64,000 bases of DNA from Pantoea endophytica (lineage in GTDB: Bacteria; Pseudomonadota; Gammaproteobacteria; Enterobacterales; Enterobacteriaceae). Below are positions 9,042-17,964 of this stretch, in pieces. Position 1 is the first letter of the stretch; each line of letters begins with the position of its first letter. A model generated the notes under the pieces. That model saw only the letters and a program-made list of their open reading frames with translations. It searched no databases and was not told the origin of the DNA. The DNA lies in contig NZ_PJRT01000005.1 in NCBI RefSeq assembly GCF_002858935.1, positions 186,001-250,000 on the forward strand, in the 5' to 3' direction. The translations under genes and the position numbers were made by a program.

Positions 9042-10655
9042 ATGAAATTAACTTCAATAGCTTTGGCATTAGGTTTTAGCCTCCTGGGAAGCACGATTAA
9101 CGCGGTAGCCGCCGACCAACCGGTAAGCGGCGGCAGCCTGACGGTCGGTGTTGAAACCGAGCCGACCACTTTTAACCCGCAGCTTAACGGTCAGGACAAA
9201 GCGGAAATCACGCTGCGTAACTTCTGGGAATCACTGCTGGCGCGCCGCCCGGATGGCAGCTTTGTGCCGTGGCTGGCGCAGAGTTATGAAGCCAGCCAGG
9301 ATGGTAAAGTGATCCGCTTTAATCTGCGTCAGGACGTCACCTTCTCTAACGGCGAGAAGTTTGATGCCAACGCGGTGGCAGATAACTTCCGTCAAACTCA
9401 GGTCGCGCAATACTGCGCCGGCACCAGTTTGTGCCTGATGGGTTCGCATATTGAGAAGATTGAAACGCCGGACGATCACACGGTGGTGATCACCCTGAAA
9501 GAGGTCTACTCACCGTTTCTGTCCTTCGCTGCGGGCTTGCAGATTCTGGCGCCGGCCAGCTGGAAATCTCCACAGCTGAAATCGGGCGGCAAAGATCTGG
9601 CGGGCACCGGGCCGTTTATTCTCGAAAGCTATGAGAAAGGCCAGCAGGTGACCTACGTTAAAAATCCAAAATACAACTGGGCGCCAGCCACCGCGCAGCA
9701 TCAGGGACCGGCGTATCTCGATCGCGTGACCTATCGCTTCCTGCCGGAATCTTCGGTGCGCACCGGCGCGCTGCTATCTGGTCAGGTTGATGCCATTGAA
9801 GGCATTTCCGGTAACGATGCCGGTGAGTTCAAAGCCAATCCCGACTTTATCTATCAGCATGCGTTGAACACCGGTACGCCATATTCTCTGTTCCTCAACG
9901 TGGAATATGGCCCGACGCAGGATGTGAAAGTGCGTCAGGCATTACTACAAGGGCTGGATATCGATCCGCTGCTGAAGTCGGTGTATCGCGGCGAACGCAC
10001 CCGCGCGTGGGGCATCACGTCACCCATCGATCCGCTTTACAACAAAGAGCTAGAGGGCAAATACGGCAACAATCCGGATGCGGCCAACAAGCTGCTGGAT
10101 GAAGCGGGCTGGAAAACCCGTGATGGTGAAGGCTTCCGCACCAAAGATGGCCAGCGTCTGCGCATTGAGCTGATTCAGGCACAGGCAACGGTGCGCGACC
10201 AGCGCGATGTGCTGCTGCAGGCGATTCAGGCGCAGGCGCGTCAGCGTCTTGGCGTGGATCTCAAGCTGAACTACGTTGATTCTGGTACTTATGCCGATGT
10301 GCGTAAAAGCGGTAAGTTCGGCACCATCGCTAACTCCAACACGCCAACCGATGGCGTGGATATCGAAAACCACTATCGTCCGATCGCTCAGGGCGGCGCA
10401 ATTAACTACAGCCGCGTCAACGATGAGAAGATCAATGGCTTGCTGGATAAAGCCGCCAGCACGCTGGATCTTAAGAAACGCCGCGATTTCTACAGCCAAC
10501 TGCAGCAGGTCGCATTACCGCAACTGGCATTGGCAGTGCCGCTCTACGAACCGGAAGATCAGTTAGCCACCGCCAGCTACGTGCACGGCTACGGTTTCCG
10601 CAGCTATAAGCAGATGCCAGAAAGCGTTTACGATGTGTGGGTGAGCAAGCACTAA
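9042..10655 (+). CDS. ABC transporter solute-binding protein, family 5 (first tandem copy)
   Basis: A 537-residue periplasmic protein with a Sec signal (MKLTSIALALGFSLLGSTINAVAA). SBP family 5 features include GGSLTVGVETEPTTFNPQLNG, a WESLLARRPDGSFVPWLAQSYE block, FNLRQDVTFSNGEKFDANAV and GTGPFILESYEKGQQVTYVKNPKYNW. This family binds oligopeptides, nickel or other solutes for DppBCDF-type importers. A close paralogue lies at 11448-13061, directly before the permease genes. CAAGGACACT precedes the ATG. The ligand is unknown; the downstream flavin monooxygenase argues for an oxidisable organic compound rather than plain peptides (inference). Confidence 0.9.
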   Translation: MKLTSIALALGFSLLGSTINAVAADQPVSGGSLTVGVETEPTTFNPQLNGQDKAEITLRNFWESLLARRPDGSFVPWLAQSYEASQDGKVIRFNLRQDVTFSNGEKFDANAVADNFRQTQVAQYCAGTSLCLMGSHIEKIETPDDHTVVITLKEVYSPFLSFAAGLQILAPASWKSPQLKSGGKDLAGTGPFILESYEKGQQVTYVKNPKYNWAPATAQHQGPAYLDRVTYRFLPESSVRTGALLSGQVDAIEGISGNDAGEFKANPDFIYQHALNTGTPYSLFLNVEYGPTQDVKVRQALLQGLDIDPLLKSVYRGERTRAWGITSPIDPLYNKELEGKYGNNPDAANKLLDEAGWKTRDGEGFRTKDGQRLRIELIQAQATVRDQRDVLLQAIQAQARQRLGVDLKLNYVDSGTYADVRKSGKFGTIANSNTPTDGVDIENHYRPIAQGGAINYSRVNDEKINGLLDKAASTLDLKKRRDFYSQLQQVALPQLALAVPLYEPEDQLATASYVHGYGFRSYKQMPESVYDVWVSKH

Positions 10656-10671
10656 AAAAACCGCATATATT

Positions 10672-10743
10672 CGTAGCGGCGCGATTTATCGTGCTCAGTT
10701 GATTTTTAAAAGTCAAAACAGCGTAATTAATTGTGCCGCTACG
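10672..10743. repeat. Intergenic palindromic repeat, copy with an enlarged loop
   Basis: It begins CGTAGCGGCGCGATTTATCG and ends TTGTGCCGCTACG, matching the arms of the 2036-2076 element, but about 30 unrelated bases replace the short loop. It lies 16 bases after the first binding-protein gene. Confidence 0.75.
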
Positions 10744-10788
10744 ATATGTGCATTAATTAAATAGTTTCATCTGCCGCTAAATTATTGC

Positions 10789-10831
10789 ATTGCCATATTC
10801 AACAAATCGATTGCCGTTATTCTCGGTTTAC
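10789..10831 (+). repeat. Duplicated promoter-region element, copy 2
   Basis: 37 of 43 positions match 8906-8948. It ends 55 bases before the acetyltransferase start, so it probably drives the acetyltransferase - binding protein 2 - permease - ATPase - monooxygenase operon. Confidence 0.7.
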
Positions 10832-10886
10832 TTTAATCCGCCGGATTTTAATACTTTCGGCAGGATTGAATAAGGAAATGGTCACC

Positions 10887-11411
10887 ATGAGTCAGCTAAT
10901 TGAAGTTGCCAAGCCCGACGATGCGGAAGAAATATTTGCGCTATTGCAACGCGCCTATGCTGCGCTGGTGGCGCTGGATGTGCATTTCACCATTTCACAG
11001 GGCAACGTCGAGCAGGTGCGCCGCGTCATCGAGCAGGAAACCGTGCTGGTGCTACGCAAATGGAAACGCGCGGTGGCAACCGTCACGGTGCGTTTTCCGT
11101 GGCAGCAGGATGAACATGCGCCTTCGTCGCTGCCGTTTATCCACTGGTTCGCCGTCGACCCTGATTACAAAGGGCAGGGCTACGGCCGCGACATCATTAC
11201 CTACGCCGAAGAAACCCTGCTGAAAGAGACGCTGAAAGCGCCGGGCGTCTATCTCGCCACCGCCATCAAGCATCCATGGCTGAGCGAGCTCTATCTGCGT
11301 CGCGGTTATCAACCGTTCCATCACCGTACCAATCCATTAGGCGAAGCGCTGGTGTTTCTGAAAAAGGAATTCAACCCGCCAGCCGATCAACCCATCGCCA
11401 AAATCGCCTGA
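10887..11411 (+). CDS. GNAT family N-acetyltransferase
   Basis: A 174-residue cytosolic protein. The ATG at 10887 is chosen because AAGGA lies 10 bases upstream; an ATG nine bases earlier is too close to it. GNAT hallmarks are the beta4 strand IHWFAVDPDYKGQGYGRDIITYAEE, whose GQGYG loop binds acetyl-CoA pyrophosphate, and the C-terminal SELYLRRGYQPFHHR. It sits between two paralogous binding-protein genes and 36 bases before the second, so it is likely co-transcribed with the transporter. It may acetylate the imported compound or a product; the substrate cannot be read from sequence. Confidence 0.85.
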   Translation: MSQLIEVAKPDDAEEIFALLQRAYAALVALDVHFTISQGNVEQVRRVIEQETVLVLRKWKRAVATVTVRFPWQQDEHAPSSLPFIHWFAVDPDYKGQGYGRDIITYAEETLLKETLKAPGVYLATAIKHPWLSELYLRRGYQPFHHRTNPLGEALVFLKKEFNPPADQPIAKIA

Positions 11412-11447
11412 ATAACTAAAAAAGCACCTGCAACCACCAAGGATCTT

Positions 11448-13061
11448 ATGAAAGCGAATTCAATCACTCTCGCGCTGGGTGTGACCTGCCTGCTGGGAAG
11501 CGCATCTCTTTTTGCCGCTGAGCAACCGCGCAGCGGCGGCAGCTTCACCTTCGGCGTCGAAACTGAACCCGTGCCGTTTAACCCGCAGCTAAATGGGCAA
11601 TCCAAAGCGGAAGTGACGCTGCGTAACGTGTGGGAATCGCTGCTGGCGCGTCGAACCGACGGCAGTTTCGTACCCTGGCTGGCAGAAAGTTATGAGGTCA
11701 GTCCGGACGGCAAAGCGTATCGCTTTAGCCTGCGCCGCGACGTCACCTTTTCCAACGGCGAGAAGCTGGATGCCAACGCGGTGGCCGAGAATTTCCGCCA
11801 TGTGCAGGATGCAAAGTATTGCGCCGGCAGCAGCATCTGCGCGTTGGGCGCGAGAATTGCCAGCGTGGCGACGCCGGACGATCACACCGTCACCATCACG
11901 CTGAAGCAGGGCTATTCGCCGTTCCTGTCGTTCGCCGCCAGATTGCAGATTCTGGCACCGGCCAGCTGGAACTCGCCGCAGCTGAAAGCCGGTGGCAAAG
12001 AGATTGCGGGCACCGGGCCGTTCATTATCGAGAGCTACGAAAAAGGCCAACAGGTGACATTGGTACGCAACCCGCACTACAACTGGGCGCCCGCCACCGC
12101 TAAGCATCAAGGCCCGGCCTATCTGGAACGCGTGACCTATCGCTTCCTGCCGGAATCCTCAGTGCGTACCGGCGCGCTGCTGTCCGGGCAGCTGGATGCG
12201 ATTGAAGGGATTTCCGGCAATGACGCCGGTGAATTCAAAGACAATCACGACTTCACTTATCAGCACGCGCTGAATACCGGCACGCCATATTCACTGTTCC
12301 TTAATATGGAATACGGCCCGACGCAGGATGTGAACGTGCGTCAGGCATTACTACAAGGGCTGGATATCGATCCGCTGCTGAAGTCGGTGTATCGCGGCGA
12401 ACGCACTCGCGCGTGGGGGATTACTTCGCCGGTCGATCCGCTCTACAACAACGATCTCGAAGGTCAGTATGGTAACAATCCCGCTGCCGCCAACCAGCTG
12501 CTGGATGAAGCGGGCTGGCAAACGCGCGACAGCGACGGTTTCCGCACCAAAGACGGCCAGCGCCTGAGCATTGAAGTGATTCAGGCGCAGGCAACGGTGC
12601 GCGATCAACGCGATGTGCTGCTGCAGGCGATTCAGGCGCAGGCGCGCCAGCGTCTCGGCGTGGAGATCAAACTGCGCTACGTCGATTCTGGCACCTACAC
12701 CGAGGTGCGCAACACCGGCCACTTCGGCTCGATTGCTAACTCGAATACCGAAACCGACGGCATCGATATCGAAAACCACTATCGCCCGGTGAAAGCTGGC
12801 GGGCCGATTAACTACAGCCGCGTCAACAGCCCGCAAATCAACGGCTGGCTCGATCAGGCGGCAGCGACGCTGGATATTAATCAGCGCCGTAAATTCTACA
12901 GCCAGCTGCAGCAATACGCGCTGCTACAGCAGGCGCTGGCGATCCCGCTGTATGAACCAGAAGACCAGATCGCCACCGCCAGCTACGTGCACGGTGCCGG
13001 TTTCCGCAGTTTTAAACAGATGCCGGAGAACGCGTACGACATCTGGCTCAGCGACCACTAA
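11448..13061 (+). CDS. ABC transporter solute-binding protein, family 5 (second tandem copy)
   Basis: 537 residues, the same length as the protein encoded at 9042-10655 and very similar throughout, including GGSFTFGVETEPVPFNPQLNG and NTGTPYSLFLNMEYGPTQDV. It has a Sec signal (ending SASLFA). AAGGATC precedes the ATG. It lies 13 bases before the first permease gene, so it is the likely principal binding protein of the importer. A 71-base stretch (12336-12406) is identical to 9930-10000, while flanking sequence differs every few codons, suggesting gene conversion. Differences from copy 1 are concentrated in the N-terminal and C-terminal thirds. Confidence 0.9.
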   Translation: MKANSITLALGVTCLLGSASLFAAEQPRSGGSFTFGVETEPVPFNPQLNGQSKAEVTLRNVWESLLARRTDGSFVPWLAESYEVSPDGKAYRFSLRRDVTFSNGEKLDANAVAENFRHVQDAKYCAGSSICALGARIASVATPDDHTVTITLKQGYSPFLSFAARLQILAPASWNSPQLKAGGKEIAGTGPFIIESYEKGQQVTLVRNPHYNWAPATAKHQGPAYLERVTYRFLPESSVRTGALLSGQLDAIEGISGNDAGEFKDNHDFTYQHALNTGTPYSLFLNMEYGPTQDVNVRQALLQGLDIDPLLKSVYRGERTRAWGITSPVDPLYNNDLEGQYGNNPAAANQLLDEAGWQTRDSDGFRTKDGQRLSIEVIQAQATVRDQRDVLLQAIQAQARQRLGVEIKLRYVDSGTYTEVRNTGHFGSIANSNTETDGIDIENHYRPVKAGGPINYSRVNSPQINGWLDQAAATLDINQRRKFYSQLQQYALLQQALAIPLYEPEDQIATASYVHGAGFRSFKQMPENAYDIWLSDH

Positions 13062-13074
13062 TCAGGAGGCGAAG

Positions 13075-14067
13075 ATGAGTCTGGAAAGCATTGTCACCCG
13101 CACGCCACGCGCGCGTCGGCCATCGGTGTGGCGCAGCGACCTGACGCGCCGCATCGTCAGCCGCCTGCTGGGCGGCGTTCTGGTGCTGTGGGCGGCGGTT
13201 TCGCTGGCCTTTCTCGGCGTGCATCTGGCGCCGGGCGATATCGTCAGCCTGCTGATCGGTGAGCAGCTGCGTACGCCAGCCATTGAGGCGGCGATCCGCG
13301 CCGAATGGGGCCTGAACGAACCGCTGTGGTGGCAATATCTGCACTATATGTGGCGCGTGCTGCACGGCGATTTTGGCCGTTCTTACATGCTCAACACTGA
13401 AGTCAGCCATCTGCTGGCCACGCAGCTGTGGCCCACCATCAAACTGACGCTGGCGGCGCTGCTGGTCAGCATTATTTTTGCGGTGGTGATTGCCGTCGGC
13501 ACCGCGCATCGTCGCATTGGTCGCCGCGTGGCTAACGGTGTCGAGCTGCTGCTGGCCTCCACGCCCTCTTTCTGGATGGGCATCGTGCTGCTGTTTATTT
13601 TCAGCTTCACGCTGCGCTGGTTCCCGGTGGCGGGCGATCGCTCGCTGTCGTCGCTGGTGCTACCGGCGCTGGCGCTCGGTCTGGCGCAGGGCGCGGTGAT
13701 CGCTCAACTGCTGCGCCGCGAGCTGGAGCGCGCGCTGGATGCGCCATTCACCCTCACGCTGCGCGCATGGGGCGTGGGGGAAACCACTATTCGTCTGCGC
13801 CACGCGCTGCGTCATGCGGCGCTGCCTGCCGTCACGTTAACCGGCTGGCTGGTAGGCGGATTGCTGAGCGGCGCGGTGATTACTGAACAGGTATTTGGTC
13901 GTCCCGGCCTTGGCAAACTGACCGTCGATGCGGTGCTGGCGCAGGATCTGCCGGTGGTGCTGGCGGTAGCCATTCTCTCTGCGCTGATCTATGTGGTGAT
14001 GAGCACCTTGGTTGACATCCTGTCGCTGTGGATTGATCCGCGTCTGCGCGGGGAGAGCAAATCATGA
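13075..14067 (+). CDS. ABC importer permease, DppB type
   Basis: A 330-residue inner-membrane protein. The start at 13075 has AGGAGG five bases upstream; longer in-frame extensions run into the previous gene. It has the DppB architecture: TM1 (LLGGVLVLWAAVSLAFLGVHLAPGD), the DppB-type loop (LNEPLWWQYLHYMWRVLHGDFGRSY), then a binding-protein-dependent transport domain with the cytoplasmic EAA-like loop (RAWGVGETTIRLRHALRHAALPAVT). It pairs with the next gene, which it overlaps by 4 bases (ATGA), to form the channel. Confidence 0.92.
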   Translation: MSLESIVTRTPRARRPSVWRSDLTRRIVSRLLGGVLVLWAAVSLAFLGVHLAPGDIVSLLIGEQLRTPAIEAAIRAEWGLNEPLWWQYLHYMWRVLHGDFGRSYMLNTEVSHLLATQLWPTIKLTLAALLVSIIFAVVIAVGTAHRRIGRRVANGVELLLASTPSFWMGIVLLFIFSFTLRWFPVAGDRSLSSLVLPALALGLAQGAVIAQLLRRELERALDAPFTLTLRAWGVGETTIRLRHALRHAALPAVTLTGWLVGGLLSGAVITEQVFGRPGLGKLTVDAVLAQDLPVVLAVAILSALIYVVMSTLVDILSLWIDPRLRGESKS

Positions 14068-14897
14068 TTGCCGTGCTGCAACGTCTTCCGGTTGCGCTGC
14101 CCGCCGCGGTGTGGGCAGCGATTCTGTTTCTCATTGTATTGGCTATGGCGGTGATCGCGCCGCAATGGCTAGCGCACAGCGATCCGCTGCTGGCCGATCC
14201 GGTTAACGCGCAGCTGCCGCCGTCGGCGCAGCACTGGCTGGGCACCGATCAGCTGGGGCGCGATCTGCTGACGCGCGTGATCTACGGCAGCCGCTATTCG
14301 CTGCTGATCAGCGTGGCGGCGATGGCGCTGGCGGTGGTGTTTGGCACCTTGCTGGGATTGGTGGCGGCGCTGGCGCGTGGCGTGGTTGATGAGCTGTTGA
14401 GCCGTGCGGTGGATGTGATCTCCGCCTTTCCCGATCTGCTACTGGCGCTGATGCTGATCGCCTTTACCGGGCCCGGCACCAACAACCTGATTATCGCGCT
14501 CGGCGTTGCGTCGGTGCCGCGTTTTGCCCGCGTGGTGCGGGCACAAACCTACAGCGTGATGACCTCCGGGTATGTTGAACAGGCGCGCACCTTTGGCCTG
14601 TCACGATTCACGCTGATCACGCGCCACATTTTGCCGCACGCCATTGCGCAGGTGCCGGCGCTGGCCACGCTGGGGCTCGGCACCGCGATTATCGGTACCG
14701 CCGGACTGAGTTTCCTCGGCATGGGGCCGCAGCCACCGACCGCCGAATGGGGCCTGATGCTGGCGGAAGGACGCAATTATCTGCGTAACGCATGGTGGAT
14801 CGCCGTGTGGCCGGGCGTGTTTATCACGCTGACGGTGATTGCGGTGAATACGCTGGGTCGTTACTGGCAGGCACGTTTTGAAGGACGATCCGCATGA
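14064..14897 (+). CDS. ABC importer permease, DppC type
   Basis: A 277-residue inner-membrane protein. It has an N-terminal TM, the DppC-type periplasmic motif HWLGTDQLGRDLLTRVIYGSRYSL, five further TMs and the EAA-like loop QARTFGLSRFTLITRHILPHAI. It overlaps the upstream permease and the downstream ATPase gene by 4 bases each, so translation is coupled and the complex is expected to be stoichiometric. The substrate is set by the two binding proteins and is unknown. Confidence 0.92.
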   Translation: MIAVLQRLPVALPAAVWAAILFLIVLAMAVIAPQWLAHSDPLLADPVNAQLPPSAQHWLGTDQLGRDLLTRVIYGSRYSLLISVAAMALAVVFGTLLGLVAALARGVVDELLSRAVDVISAFPDLLLALMLIAFTGPGTNNLIIALGVASVPRFARVVRAQTYSVMTSGYVEQARTFGLSRFTLITRHILPHAIAQVPALATLGLGTAIIGTAGLSFLGMGPQPPTAEWGLMLAEGRNYLRNAWWIAVWPGVFITLTVIAVNTLGRYWQARFEGRSA

Positions 14898-16501
14898 GCC
14901 AGCCGTTTATTGATATCCAGAATCTCTCGATCCGTTTCGGGCCGCAACAGGTGGTGAAAAACCTTGACCTGCAGGTCGCGGCGGGCGAATCGGTGGCGCT
15001 GGTCGGGGAATCTGGTTCCGGTAAAACCCTGACCGCGCGCAGCCTGCTTGGCCTGCTGCCGGAAGGCGCGGTGTTAACCGCTGACCGTTTCACCATCGAC
15101 GGTCGCGATATGCGCCACGCCAGCCGCAGCGACTGGCGCGCGCTGCGCGGTCGCCGCATTGGCTATGTGTTGCAGGACGCGTTGGTTTCGCTCGATCCGC
15201 TGCGCCGCATTGGTCAGCAGCTGAGTGATGCCCTAAGCGCCGCCGGTCATCGCAACAATTTGCAGGACAAAAGCCTCGCACTGCTGAAGGCGGCGGGCAT
15301 TCACGATGCCGAAAGCCGCCTCGAACGCTATCCGCATCAGCTCTCGGGCGGCCAGCGCCAGCGTGCGTTAATTGCTACCGCGCTGGCCGGTACGCCAACC
15401 TTATTGATCGCCGATGAACCGACCACCGCGCTGGATATGACGGTGCAGCGCCAGATTCTACAACTGCTGGCGCAGCGCCGCCGCGACGGCCACGGCCTGC
15501 TTCTGATCAGCCACGATTTGGCGGTGGTGGCGGAACTGGCGGATCGCGTGCTGGTGATGCGCGATGGCGAAGTGGTGGAGCAGGGCAACAGCGGTCCGCT
15601 GCTCCATCGTCCGCAACACGCCTGGACGCAGCGCCTGCTGCGCGCGGTGCCAACGCCCGCCACGCGCGGTCTGCGCCTGAGCGCGGCTGAGCCGACGCCG
15701 CTGCCGCCGCGCCCGACATGCAGCAGCGCACCGTTGCTGGAAGGCATCGGCCTGCATAAAGCCTATGGCGATCGCCTGGTGCTCAACGACATCAACTTCA
15801 CGCTGCACGCCGGAGAGACGCTTGGCGTGGTCGGCGAATCCGGCTCCGGCAAAACCTCGCTGGTGAAAGTGGTGATGGGCTTAACCGAACCGGACAGCGG
15901 CACCCTCCTGCTGGAAGGTGAGCGCTGGGATCGTCTGCCGGAGAAAGCGCGCCGCGCCCGGCGTGCGCGGCTGCAACTGATCGCGCAGGACCCGTTCAGC
16001 TCATTCGACCCGCGCTACACGGTAGAGAAAATTATCGGCGAAAGCCTCGATAGTGCCGGGATTTTCGGCGATGCGCGGCGTCAGCGGGTGCGTCAACTGC
16101 TCGATGAAGTGCAGCTCGGCGACCGCTTCCTGCAGCGTTATCCGCAACAGCTTTCCGGCGGTCAGCGCCAGCGCGTGACGATTGCGCGCGCTTTTGCACC
16201 GAATCCGGCGCTGCTGGTGGCCGATGAACCGGTCAGCGCGCTCGATGTTTCGGTACAGGCGCAGGTGCTGGATCTGCTGGCCGATATGCAGGCTGAACAC
16301 GGCACCGCACTGCTGTTTATCTCTCACGATCTTGGCGTGATACAGCATCTGGCGGATCGCGTGCTGGTGATGCAGAACGGACAAGTGGTGGAGAGCGGGG
16401 CGCTACAGCAGGTGTTCGCCGCGCCGCAGCATCCGTGGACGCAAAAACTGTTACAGGCGCTGCCGGTCATTCCTGACTGGCAGCCCGCGAACGCATATTA
16501 A
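14894..16501 (+). CDS. Fused duplicated ABC ATPase of the importer (DppD-DppF type)
   Basis: A 535-residue cytosolic ATPase carrying two full nucleotide-binding domains in one chain. Walker A (GESGSGKT) is near residues 38-45 and again near 314-321. Signature LSGGQRQR occurs near 150-157 and again in the second half. Walker B occurs as [12 protein letters not shown] and [12 protein letters not shown], and SHDL H-loops are present in both halves. Such fusions (GsiA, YejF) energise oligopeptide/opine/glutathione-type importers without separate D and F subunits. It follows the permease genes with a 4-base overlap and lies 10 bases before the monooxygenase gene. Confidence 0.93.
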   Translation: MSQPFIDIQNLSIRFGPQQVVKNLDLQVAAGESVALVGESGSGKTLTARSLLGLLPEGAVLTADRFTIDGRDMRHASRSDWRALRGRRIGYVLQDALVSLDPLRRIGQQLSDALSAAGHRNNLQDKSLALLKAAGIHDAESRLERYPHQLSGGQRQRALIATALAGTPTLLIADEPTTALDMTVQRQILQLLAQRRRDGHGLLLISHDLAVVAELADRVLVMRDGEVVEQGNSGPLLHRPQHAWTQRLLRAVPTPATRGLRLSAAEPTPLPPRPTCSSAPLLEGIGLHKAYGDRLVLNDINFTLHAGETLGVVGESGSGKTSLVKVVMGLTEPDSGTLLLEGERWDRLPEKARRARRARLQLIAQDPFSSFDPRYTVEKIIGESLDSAGIFGDARRQRVRQLLDEVQLGDRFLQRYPQQLSGGQRQRVTIARAFAPNPALLVADEPVSALDVSVQAQVLDLLADMQAEHGTALLFISHDLGVIQHLADRVLVMQNGQVVESGALQQVFAAPQHPWTQKLLQALPVIPDWQPANAY

Positions 16502-16511
16502 GGAGAGCAGA

Positions 16512-17852
16512 ATGAGTCAGACACAACGCCAGCTGCGGCTGGGCGCGATTATTCAGGGCGTATCCGGCAACATGTCGGCATGGCGTCATCCCGATGCGGT
16601 GGCGGATGCCAGCATTAACATCGATTACGTGCTGGATCTGGCGCGCAAAGCTGAGCAGGCGAAGATCGATTTCCTGTTTGTCGCCGATGGCTTGTACATC
16701 ACGCCGCAGTCGATTCCGCACTTCCTCAACCGTTTTGAGCCGATCACCTTGCTGTCGGCGCTGTCGCTGGTGACCCAAAAAATCGGTCTGGTCGCTACGC
16801 TTTCCACCTCCTACAGCGAGCCGTTTACCGTGGCGCGCCAGTTCGCCAGCCTCGATCATCTGAGCGGCGGTCGCGTCGGCTGGAACGTGGTGACTTCGCC
16901 GCTGGAAGGATCGGCGAAAAACTTCTCGCGCAGCACCCATCCAGAACACGACGAGCGTTACCGCGTTGCCAGCGAATATTTGCAGGTGGTGAAAGGGCTG
17001 TGGGATTCGTGGGAAGGCGATGCCTTTGTGCGCGACAAACAGAGCGGAGAATTCTTCGCCGCCGACAAGCTGCATACGCTAAATCATAAAGGACATTACT
17101 TCTCGGTGCAGGGACCGCTCAACGTCGGTCGCTCGCCGCAGGGCCGCCCGATTGTGTTCCAGGCGGGCGCGTCGGAAGCGGGCAAAGCCTTTGCCGCCGA
17201 AGCCGCCGATGCCATTTATACGCGCCAGGAAACGCTGGAGCAGGCGCGCGAATTTCGTGAAGACGTGCGCCGCCGGCTGGTGGCACGCGGGCGCGATGCC
17301 GATGATATCCGTGTGTTCCAGGGCATCAGCGTGATTATTGGCGAAACGGAACAGGATGCCGAGCGCCGCTATCAGCAAACCGCCGAGCTGGTGACCATCG
17401 ATAAAGCGCTGGAGTATCTTGGTCGCTACTTCGAGCATCACGATTTCAGCCAGTACGCGCTGGATGAAGCTTTCCCGGACATTGGCGAGCTGGGCAGCAA
17501 CAGCTTCCGCAGCACCACCGACAAGATCAAACAGAACGCGCGCGAACGTGGCTTAACGCTGCGCCAGGCGGCACTGGAAGAAGCGACGCCGCGTCCGACT
17601 TTCCTGGGTACGGCGCAGCAGGTTGCCGAAGGGCTGGCAAACTGGTTCCTGCAGGGCGCAACCGACGGTTTTATCGTGCGTGGCGGTACGCCAACGGCGT
17701 TTGATGATTTTGTGGCGCAGGTGATTCCGCTGTTGCAGGCGCGGGGTATTTATCGCAAAGAGTATGAAGGCGAGACGCTGCGTGAAAATCTCGGCTTGCC
17801 CGAACCCGAGAATCAGTTTGCGGCGCAGCGGCACAGGGTCGAAGTGGCTTAA
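16512..17852 (+). CDS. FMN-dependent monooxygenase, NtaA/SnaA/DszA (luciferase-like) family
   Basis: A 446-residue cytosolic protein with AGGAG nine bases before the ATG. Family blocks are [11 protein letters not shown]-like [11 protein letters not shown] near residue 20, [41 protein letters not shown], and [26 protein letters not shown]. Members use reduced FMN (from a partner reductase) and O2 to cleave C-N or C-S bonds, as in nitrilotriacetate, EDTA or dibenzothiophene sulfone oxidation. No flavin reductase gene is adjacent, so a housekeeping reductase must serve. Being last in the ABC operon, it probably attacks the imported solute; the actual substrate is unknown. Confidence 0.88.
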   Translation: MSQTQRQLRLGAIIQGVSGNMSAWRHPDAVADASINIDYVLDLARKAEQAKIDFLFVADGLYITPQSIPHFLNRFEPITLLSALSLVTQKIGLVATLSTSYSEPFTVARQFASLDHLSGGRVGWNVVTSPLEGSAKNFSRSTHPEHDERYRVASEYLQVVKGLWDSWEGDAFVRDKQSGEFFAADKLHTLNHKGHYFSVQGPLNVGRSPQGRPIVFQAGASEAGKAFAAEAADAIYTRQETLEQAREFREDVRRRLVARGRDADDIRVFQGISVIIGETEQDAERRYQQTAELVTIDKALEYLGRYFEHHDFSQYALDEAFPDIGELGSNSFRSTTDKIKQNARERGLTLRQAALEEATPRPTFLGTAQQVAEGLANWFLQGATDGFIVRGGTPTAFDDFVAQVIPLLQARGIYRKEYEGETLRENLGLPEPENQFAAQRHRVEVA

Positions 17853-17863
17853 AGGTCAAATGA

Positions 17864-17956
17864 ACGCGATGAATCGCGCCGCTACGAATATGTGCGCTTT
17901 ATGTGTACGGTAATCAATCACCGCACATTCCGTAGCGGCGCAATTTATCGCGCAAT
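17864..17956. repeat. Paired palindromic-repeat arms
   Basis: One arm (GCGATGAATCGCGCCGCTACG) lies at 17865-17885 and the opposite arm (CCGTAGCGGCGCAATTTATC) at 17930-17949. They enclose about 45 bases that include GTGCGC, also found beside the copy at 2036-2076. It separates the monooxygenase gene from the convergent PhnD-like gene. Confidence 0.7.
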
Positions 17957-17964
17957 GTTGAACA

